Source: Enoplolaimus lenunculus (taxonomy: Eukaryota; Nematoda; Enoplea; Enoplida; Thoracostomopsidae). Taken from it: a DNA stretch of 64,000 nucleotides. The stretch covers positions 1 to 64,000 of the forward strand of contig JASANG010002298.1 of the NCBI GenBank assembly GCA_030248215.1. Reading direction: 5' to 3'. The translations under genes and the position numbers were made by a program. The number at the start of each line of letters is the position of its first letter. Positions within the stretch are counted from its first letter, which is position 1. A model generated the notes under the pieces. It worked only from the letters and a program-made list of their open reading frames with translations, was not told the DNA's origin and ran no database searches. Shown one piece after another: positions 57,410-64,000 of this stretch.

Positions 57410-57593
57410 GGCCAATGCATTGAACAGGACCGTAACAGTAGGATAAGCATATTACAAAGCTTCAGCGAACAATGAGTTTATACCTAAAGCTAAGCCTAGC
57501 CCTTAGCCTAAGCAAAAAAATTGTTCTAAAGCTTCAGCTTACTCTATTGCAGTTCGACTGAAAAACGTTCCGCCCTTGATCTTTACATGGGCC
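57410..57593 (+). mobile_element. Family AB MITE
   Basis: GGCCAATGCATTGAACAGG to CGCCCTTGATCTTTACATGG and GCC; CCTAGCCCTTAGCCTAAGC block. Confidence 0.8.
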
Positions 57594-58600
57594 TATTTTC
57601 GCAACAAACCTATCATACAGCTTGCCGTATTTTCGTTTCTGTTTGCAACTCTGTCGTTTCTGCGTTGATCTACAGTGTTTTACGTACCACAGGGGTACAT
57701 CACAGTCTTACTGCCCCCAAAATTTTAATAGGTAAAACCTATCAGTTTGCCAACACACCCAACTGTAATATACCTCAAACTGCAATTTCTGGCGTGCAAT
57801 GCAAGCAAACCGTTTAAGTTGTATTTTGTAATGATTTTTGATACACAATGTATATCTTGCAGAATATATATATACGCATGCCTGCAGTTTCTGTTATTGA
57901 TTTCTTAGTCGTTGCAATAAAATTGCAGCATGCAGTGTATTAATTTTGCAATATTTTGCAATTTTGCATTGTTTGATGGTGAAACCTATGAGACGCTGTG
58001 TGTGTAGGCTTAAGCCCTCAACAATTCAAGCTACCTTGCCTGTGGTATAATTCTGGTTTCAATACAGCACGTAGCACTGAAGACTCACAACAATTTCCAC
58101 TTTTGGTTCAATAAAAACGCTATGCAAATATATGAGTATATATGTATTGTACGTCAGAATAAATACAAATAACAAGTAAAAGTATGCTTTATTTTAGCTA
58201 TTTTTTGAAGTGTTCCGTAGAAATATATATGCCCACAAATATATATGTAACTTGAAATTTAGGATTGTAGGTAAGGTTCGTTTTTAGCCAACGAAATATA
58301 TACCTTACTATGGGATGGGCACATTGCGTTTGCAAACATTTTTACTGGTATAATTTTGAATTTAAGAGCTTTACATATATGTTCGATTGGAAAAAACAAC
58401 TTCGCTGAAGTCGTGTGTTTTGTTTGTAGTTCTGATACGATTTATATTGCCGTATTTACCTTAAATGTTGTAGCTTTTTTCAACCAGTGTTCTTTCGGAT
58501 ACTGTATTAATGATTATTGATTAAATTTAGAAATATATTTTGTGAAATTTAGGAAAAAAATTTTGTCATAATTTTATAATTTTGAAACATTTGTCATTGC
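57594..58600. other. AT-rich intergenic stretch
   Basis: Many TGCAATTTTGC-like words around 57900-57980 and ATATAT clusters. Nothing else assignable. The 57587-57817 frame has no motif. Confidence 0.35.
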
Positions 58601-58602
58601 CT

Positions 58603-58643
58603 AAGCTTAAGCCTAAGCCTAAGCGTAAGCTTAAGTCTAAGCA
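58603..58643 (+). repeat. Isolated CCTAAG (TTAGGC-type) array
   Basis: Seven imperfect hexamers (CTAAGCTTAAGCCTAAGCC...) without recognisable AB ends. Confidence 0.6.
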
Positions 58644-58696
58644 AGTTGAAAAAGTAAAGTGTAACTTTTCAAGATCTGAGGGTGCATAGTTGATTG

Positions 58697-58845
58697 GACT
58701 CAATGTATAGAACAAGGCCGTAACAGTAGTTTAAAGCATATATTTTAGACTGCATTATTTGCTTAGGCTTATTTAGGCTTAGGTTTAAACATTTTCAACA
58801 GTTAGGCTTAGGTTTAGAAATAAACTTTATCTACAGTTACGGCCC
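58697..58845 (-). mobile_element. Family AB MITE, right end replaced by family G
   Basis: ACTCAATGTATAGAACAAGG start and GGCTTAGGCTTATTTAGGC; stops at CTACAGTTACGGCCC, where the G element begins. Confidence 0.65.
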
Positions 58846-58847
58846 TA

Positions 58848-59536
58848 CACACAAAATAAATTGTCTTAAAATTTCAAGACTCCTACTATCTTAAATTTTC
58901 AAGACATAAATATTTTATATTTTAGGCATTAATAGTCTTAAACAGTTCAGAAATTCGTTTCGTAAATGGTTAAAACATAAATGTCTTAAATTCAAGAAAT
59001 TACTATTGCCAATTTATAAGACATAAATTTTTTCCTTTCAAGAACCAGTTGTCTTTTATTCAAGAATTAATTTTCTGATTTTTATGTATGTAAAAAGTTG
59101 CTCCGTTTATTTCTTAAAAAGGTATATAAACTATCGAATTTCATGGATATTTCGGGTCGAGCTCAAGCTCCCCTTAACCTAAGTTTACGTCTTGGACGTA
59201 TCTTAGGTTGTAAAATTAGGTATTGGGTTGAGCTTAAGCCCCAATATTGGAGTCGGTTTCCATTGTAAATCTCTGCGTTTTATTTCAGACATATTTGTCA
59301 TTATTTCAGAAATATTTTCGTTATATTTCAGACGTACTTTTCGTAATCGATCATAAAACAAAGTTTTAATTTAAGACATTTACGATTGAACATTTATAAA
59401 TCAATATTTCTGAAAATTTTAAGAAATATATAAAAGTCTTGAATTCCAGACATATATGTTTCGACTCTGTGTCAAGACATAATAGTCTTAACTGTCAGAC
59501 AATATTTCTTGAATACAAGACAATTTATTGTGCGTG
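58848..59536 (+). mobile_element. Family G element, full length
   Basis: CACACAAAATAAATTGTC to GACAATTTATTGTGCGTG, ~690 bp of AAGACATA / TATGTCTT repeats with an AACCTAAGTTTACGTCTTGG core. Confidence 0.8.
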
Positions 59537-59573
59537 CAAAAGTTAATATTGGTGTAAATTTTTATGATTTGCC

Positions 59574-59828
59574 GCACATAGAGTTGACTATGGGCAACTC
59601 AGCGCAGTGTATATACGTTAAATAGTATATATCGCACAATTTTTAACAATTGTAACACGTACACATAGTACTAAATCACCACAAGACGTGAGAGCCCCCT
59701 CGGGCTCGAGCGTCAAGCTCCTATAACTGAGTGGTGATGGCAAACGCCTCCTACTCCATTCATTGGAGTTCGAATCCTAGCATAAAAGTAGGTCTCAGGG
59801 GAAATAGAAAATATTAATGTGAGAAAGG
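59574..59828 (+). mobile_element. Family H SINE
   Basis: Near-identical to 52008-52268: GTTGACTATGGGCAACTCAG start, TAACTGAGTGGTGATGGC A box, GAGTTCGAATCC B box, tail AATATTAATGTGAGAAAGG. Confidence 0.8.
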
Positions 59829-60430
59829 ATTAATAATTCACAGGTTTGGTTGAAACTTTGCTAAAAACTTATACGATTTCCAATATGTAAATTTAACTAA
59901 AAATAGAATCAACTGATAAAAGTTTTGTTAAAAATTCAAAAAATAAATGTCTCGACGATTGGCGAAAGTTGGTTTACAACTTCTCCTAAACTTAGTTGTA
60001 ACTCCTCGTTGGCGGACAGATATTTGTCTTTTAGTCCAGTGCGGCGACTAGGGTACTTAAGCTCCCCTCAGTACCGCTACAGCCTACAGTGGGCCGCCTC
60101 CGGGGTGTGGCACATTGCGATAATTGAAATATTTTTAAAATGTTTCATTTAAAATCTTGTTAGGTTGGAGGTCTTTTTAAGGGTTGGGGCTCCAAATGGA
60201 ATTCTGTCCGATGGTTGCTCCGGCCCTGGCTCCCATCAACCAATTAGATGGAGTTCCCGTCAAAGTATCATTTAGGGACATTTCAATAGAACGGTAAGCA
60301 ACATAGGCTCGGGCATTACCTGAAGAAAACTTGCGAACGAAGCGAGCGATAAGCCAAATCGGCGTAAACAACGCGATGCTTGAATTGAACCGAAGGCACG
60401 AAATCGTTTGAGCTCGCACTGTGACTCAAC

Positions 60431-60508
60431 GGAATTTGTTTTGTTTATTTTATGTTTCAGCTCGAGTCGGCTGAACGGGATTTGTTTTGTTTATGTTTCA
60501 GCTCGAGG
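60431..60508 (+). repeat. Tandem duplication upstream of tropomyosin
   Basis: A ~38-bp unit (GGAATTTGTTTTG ... ATGTTTCAGCTCGAG) occurs twice. Each copy ends in a good 3' splice acceptor sequence (TTTATGTTTCAG), so the pair could act as tandem acceptors of a 5' untranslated exon. Confidence 0.6.
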
Positions 60509-60673
60509 TATTATTTTCAACTATACCTATTTAACGCATACTTAGTGTTTTTGAGTGCGTTCCAGGGCGGCGATAATCAAACTGTGCGTCGACTAATTTC
60601 AGCTTTAGTTTATTTTGAACTTTAATATTTTAATTATTTTTTAAATCCACACGAAGACATCAAAGTAGCAGCC

Positions 60674-63600
60674 ATGGATGCGATTAAGAAGAAAATGCAA
60701 ATGATGAAATTGGAGAAAGATAACGCGTTGGATCGAGCAGACGCCGCTGAAGAAAAATATCGCCAATGGACCGATAAGTGTGAACGGGTACGTTTGGGGG
60801 ACAAGAGGCCGGGCAGGAGATCATGGGTGTCAAAACGGTTTTTGTGACTCCGGGGTATGTATTGACAAAACGGGAGGCACTTAGGGAACCATAAGCAAAC
60901 GGAGATATGTTCCTCGAAATTGCAGGAGGCGTGAAACATCTGTGTGGCAGGAGACCACAGGGGTTAGGAAAGGCGGTTGTTGACACACGGGGGTCAAGGG
61001 GTATCTACTGGGAATGGATGGATTTAGGGAGGATAGTCTGATATATTCCCCGAAATTCCAGGATATGTTAAAGGGTACGTATGATGTGGTCCAGGAGTGG
61101 CTTTTACAAGTGGTATTTGCTGAAAAAAAGAAAGAGTGACGCAATTTGAAAACGGGAGAGTCGTGTACCCTCAGAGTGAGTTACCGGTGAAATGCTTGTA
61201 CTAATAAGTTGGAACCGAATGAGGCTATCGGATGAGAGTCCGTGTCGGGCGGACAGGATGACTGTTAGTACTAAGGGGGATTTAGGGAATCATACGGCGA
61301 AGAGTTTGCTGTTCGTCGTGGCGCTAGTGTTTCACGCTGACCTTTTTTCAGCTGATGGATGCTAACCAACGACAAAGATCATTATGGATTGTATAGTGGA
61401 GAGAGTGAGAGTAGAATTTAGAAATTGTGTAAAAATACAAAACTATTTCACGAATATGTAAACATCTGAAAGATTATCTTATATGAATATAATCAAAAGA
61501 CTGGGTCAATGTAAAGAACAGGGGCAGAACAGTATCATAAGTATACTCCTAAGCCTAAGCCTAAGCCTAAGCCTAAGAATAAGCCTAAGCGTAACAATCA
61601 GCATACTCCTAAGCCTAAGCCTAATCGTAACAATGAGCATATTTCTAAGCCTAAGCCTAGCCTAAGCCTAAGCCTAGCCTAACAAAATAATTAGTCTAAA
61701 GCTTAAGCTTACTCTACTTGCATCGGCCAAAGACTGGAATATTTACTGGATTTTTTATAAATTTTACGAAAAAATAATTTAGCTTTCTTTCAAATCATAT
61801 TTTTGCTGCATACTTGAAATTAATCGTTTAAATAAATTTCCATTAACTGTTTTAGCTTGAAGAAGAACTTCGAGATACACAGAAAAAGAAACAACAAGTC
61901 GAAGAAATGCTACAGAAAAACACGGAAGATTTACAGAAAGCTCAACACCAGCTTGAAGAAGCTGACAAGAAAGTCCAAGAGGTAAATTGTTTTTTTAATA
62001 TTCTCAAATGGCGTCAGGACCTGGTGACGTCATCTAACTCGTCAGCCATTGGTTCAATTGTGAAAAAAATTTTCACCATTCGACGAAACTCCGCAATCTG
62101 CGTCGAATGATATGTAAATTGTGAAATTTCTGATAATTTTTTCACTCTCAAAGAGGTGACTTTAGTACTTCAAAAAATGAAATTTTTCAAAAATTCAAAT
62201 TTAAATGTGAAATAAAATCATATAGGTTTTGAGGAGTTCAAATATGCAAACATTATTAAAATTCGACTATTTTTGAGCAAACGCCGACTGCGGAATGCAT
62301 GACTGAGAATACCCGACCTGTCGTTAGTGAGTATTTTATAAGTCTTGTTAAGTTTGAACCTCAAGTTTGATCTTAATGTTCTCTTCGCTCTCTTTTATTT
62401 CTGCAAATTTTCTACGAATGTCTTTGTTATTCTGGATCATAGACGCTTCTTGTTCAGTTGGAAACCATACCGGTTGCTTTCAGCGAGTTTGATTTAACGG
62501 TTGAAAAGCTAAAACACATATTAATCAATAGTCGATAATGTCTGCTTTTAAACAAGAGAATCCATGTACTGTATTGACCCGAATAAGAGGGGGTAATAAG
62601 GGGAGTCCCCATTTTGAGTCCCAATCAATAGGAGTCCGTATCCCTAATAAGAGTCGGTAAGTGGATAGAGTCCCTACACCCTAATTAGAGTCCATAAATG
62701 TGAATTAATCCTAATTGTAGAGAATAAATGACTCCAGGATCAAATAATTTGAGTTCGAACCTTTAAAGCGTACTTAAATTTTGAATGTACATTCCTAAGT
62801 ATAACCCTGCATTATCGCTCAAGCTTTTAATGCAAGGTAAAAACCGTTCAATTCAACAAATAGTTGCAATACCGCATATATATCAGTAAGGAACGGTGGC
62901 GCAGGGCTGGTTGCAAATAAATAACAGTCCGTAACCGATTAACGGGGGGGGGTACCCTCTGGAGAGGCCAAATAAATATCAGTCCCCCTCTTATTCGGGT
63001 CACTACAGTATAGATCAGAGGCGGACCGCCTTTCCGTTCGACTGAATCAACTTGTTTAGGTATTTAAGGTATAAGCTTATTCTTACTCTAAGGCTTATGC
63101 GTTAGGCTTAAAAATATGCTTTTATACTATTGTTATGACCCTGATATATACATTGGTCGACCAGAGTAAGCATTTATGCTGTTTTTGTGCGGTACAAAAT
63201 GTATCAGGACGCGTTGTATTTTTGCCATACCCACTCTATTTCTTGGGGGGAATAGGTTTTTAGTTCGACTAAACAGTACGCTGCTTGTTTAAGAGTTTAA
63301 ATATAATAAACGAAAACTGAATGAATTACGAAATGATACCCCCATAAATGAGGTGGGTGTAAGCCAAAACCACAACGCGCGCTGTATATATTATTTTGTA
63401 CACAAAATGTACCCAGTTGCATCTCTTGTTACAAAAATGATATCATAAACTCTTTGTATATTATATATATAGCAATTGAAAAATTGTGTTAAGGTACTTA
63501 AGTTAGAGAAAATTTATTGCAGATACCATTTTGGAACAAAAACTGGCCAATGTATAGAATAGTGCCGTCACAGTAGTATAAGCATATTCTTAAACTTAAG

Positions 63601-63939
63601 CCAAAACCAAAACCTGTATTAAAAGGCTTAGGCAAACGCTGCAGCAGTCGCGCAGACAATTGTTCCTGCATAAATATCTTTACATCGACCCCCAAAAAAC
63701 GGCACATATATTTTGACTTTTTTTGTAATTTTTAAACATTTTGTGTTTTAAATTCCAACAAAAACAGATGAAAATAATATTTCAGATTTAAATTATGTTT
63801 AATAGGCTGAAGCCGAAGTGTCATCGCTTCAAAAACGCATTCAAACCGTTGAAGAAGACCTCGAACGATCGGAAGAGCGATGCAAAATTGCTACCGAAAA
63901 ACTTGAAGAAGTTTCACAAGTTGTCGACGAAAATGAACG
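60674..63939 (+). CDS. Tropomyosin, exons 1-3 (gene continues past the window)
   Basis: Tropomyosin is a coiled-coil dimer lying along actin filaments, gating myosin access in muscle and stabilising filaments elsewhere. Exons: 60674-60787 (residues 1-38), 61856-61981 (39-80), 63806-63939 (81-125, two bases over). These boundaries are the classic tropomyosin exon 1a/2/3 boundaries. The sequence starts [20 protein letters not shown] and shows unbroken heptads; exon 3 has [16 protein letters not shown] and ends DENER. Start context CAGCCATGG is strong. The long-isoform N-terminus implies a muscle-type promoter, but alternative starts downstream are possible. RADAAEEK and [10 protein letters not shown] match nematode tropomyosin as I remember it. 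The downstream exons lie outside, so the protein is complete only beyond 64000. Confidence 0.95.
60788..61340 (+). other. Purine- and G-rich first part of tropomyosin intron 1
   Basis: Many GGGG and GGAGG words on the transcribed-sense strand, unlike the AT-rich surroundings; several open frames on the minus strand follow from this skew. No repeat family matched. May be regulatory. Confidence 0.4.
61504..61728 (+). mobile_element. Family AB MITE with the longest hexamer array, perfect 8-bp duplication
   Basis: GGTCAATGTAAAGAACAGG to ACTCTACTTGCATCGGCC; AAAGACTG flanks both sides (61496-61503 and 61729-61736). It holds about 15 GCCTAA-type hexamers in three blocks (61545-61680). Confidence 0.9.
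62567..63010 (+). mobile_element. Family E MITE (tropomyosin intron 2)
   Basis: TACTGTATTGACCCGAATAA to CTTATTCGGGTCACTACAG plus TA; TA on both sides. Shares GAGTCCCAATCAATAGGAGT and CATTATCGCTCAAGC with other copies. Confidence 0.85.
63060..63158 (-). mobile_element. Partial family AB MITE (tropomyosin intron 2)
   Basis: AGGCTTATGCGTTAGGC words and the end CCTGATATATACATTGGTC. Confidence 0.6.
63545..63690 (+). mobile_element. Family AB MITE (tropomyosin intron 2)
   Basis: GGCCAATGTATAGAATAGTG to ATCTTTACATCGACC, with a decayed CTTAAGCC block; ends ~115 bases before exon 3. Confidence 0.7.
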
Positions 63940-64000
63940 GTTAGTGCCAGCATTTGCATGTTTGCTTTTTTGTAATAATTTTAAATTATACAGCGCTATT

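Noticed and set aside
60634-61144. Minus-strand open frames of 87-101 codons over tropomyosin exon 1 and intron 1
   Set aside because: They are shadows of the tropomyosin exon and the purine-rich skew of the intron; no domain or splice support.
61545-61680. True telomere or chromosome end
   Set aside because: The hexamer array is short, interrupted, and bounded by MITE ends with an 8-bp target duplication inside a gene intron.

Overview
The window is animal nuclear DNA: AT-rich, with GT-AG introns, four recognisable protein genes and a very dense load of short non-autonomous transposons. The lineage is uncertain. Three clues point towards a non-arthropod ecdysozoan (nematode or a relative): tropomyosin exons 1-2 resemble nematode tropomyosin, the caveolin has the long N-terminus and the Cys-Val-Trp-Arg segment that I recall from C. 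elegans CAV-1, and the commonest repeat carries TTAGGC/GCCTAA hexamers, the nematode-type telomere unit. The long introns are unlike Caenorhabditis, so I do not name a genus.

Layout. 1-1624: an inverted-repeat DNA transposon. 1996-8436 (+): a four-exon DEG/ENaC-type sodium channel subunit whose introns are filled with MITEs and a SINE. 8437-13360: MITEs and nested tRNA-derived SINEs. 13361-22375 (+): a 16-exon RUNDC1 orthologue (coiled coils followed by a C-terminal RUN domain). 22376-32113: its downstream region, G/T-rich DNA, a 28-bp minisatellite and more MITEs. 32114-37218 (-): a six-exon caveolin of about 365 residues, with a phase-compatible candidate alternative first exon at 45516-45579. 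37219-60673: about 23 kb with no firmly supported gene, made mostly of MITEs, SINEs and simple repeats. 60674-63939 (+): exons 1-3 of a tropomyosin gene with the canonical 38/42/44.7-codon exon layout; it continues past the window.

The genes are functionally unrelated (ion channel, RUN-domain adaptor, caveolar coat protein, actin-filament protein) and nothing suggests co-regulation. The repeats are the striking part. At least eight families can be told apart by their ends and target-site duplications (TSDs). Family AB has ends GGCCAATG, 8-bp TSDs and internal TTAGGC arrays, and is found about 35 times. Family F has ends CGGGCC-GTAG and 8-bp TSDs. Family P has ends CAGGGTRTAACCGG and 8-bp TSDs. 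Family D is a full-length hairpin built on GAGTCAAATTGACTC. Family C is built on GAGTTGATT and shares its CACTG ends with D. Families E and G have TA TSDs. Family K is GC-rich. Families J and L share TGnGTCATCCAC ends, with a TAA TSD where it can be seen. No transposase, LTR element or viral gene was recognised. One K element abuts RUNDC1 exon 15 so closely that its terminal repeat forms most of the 5' splice site.
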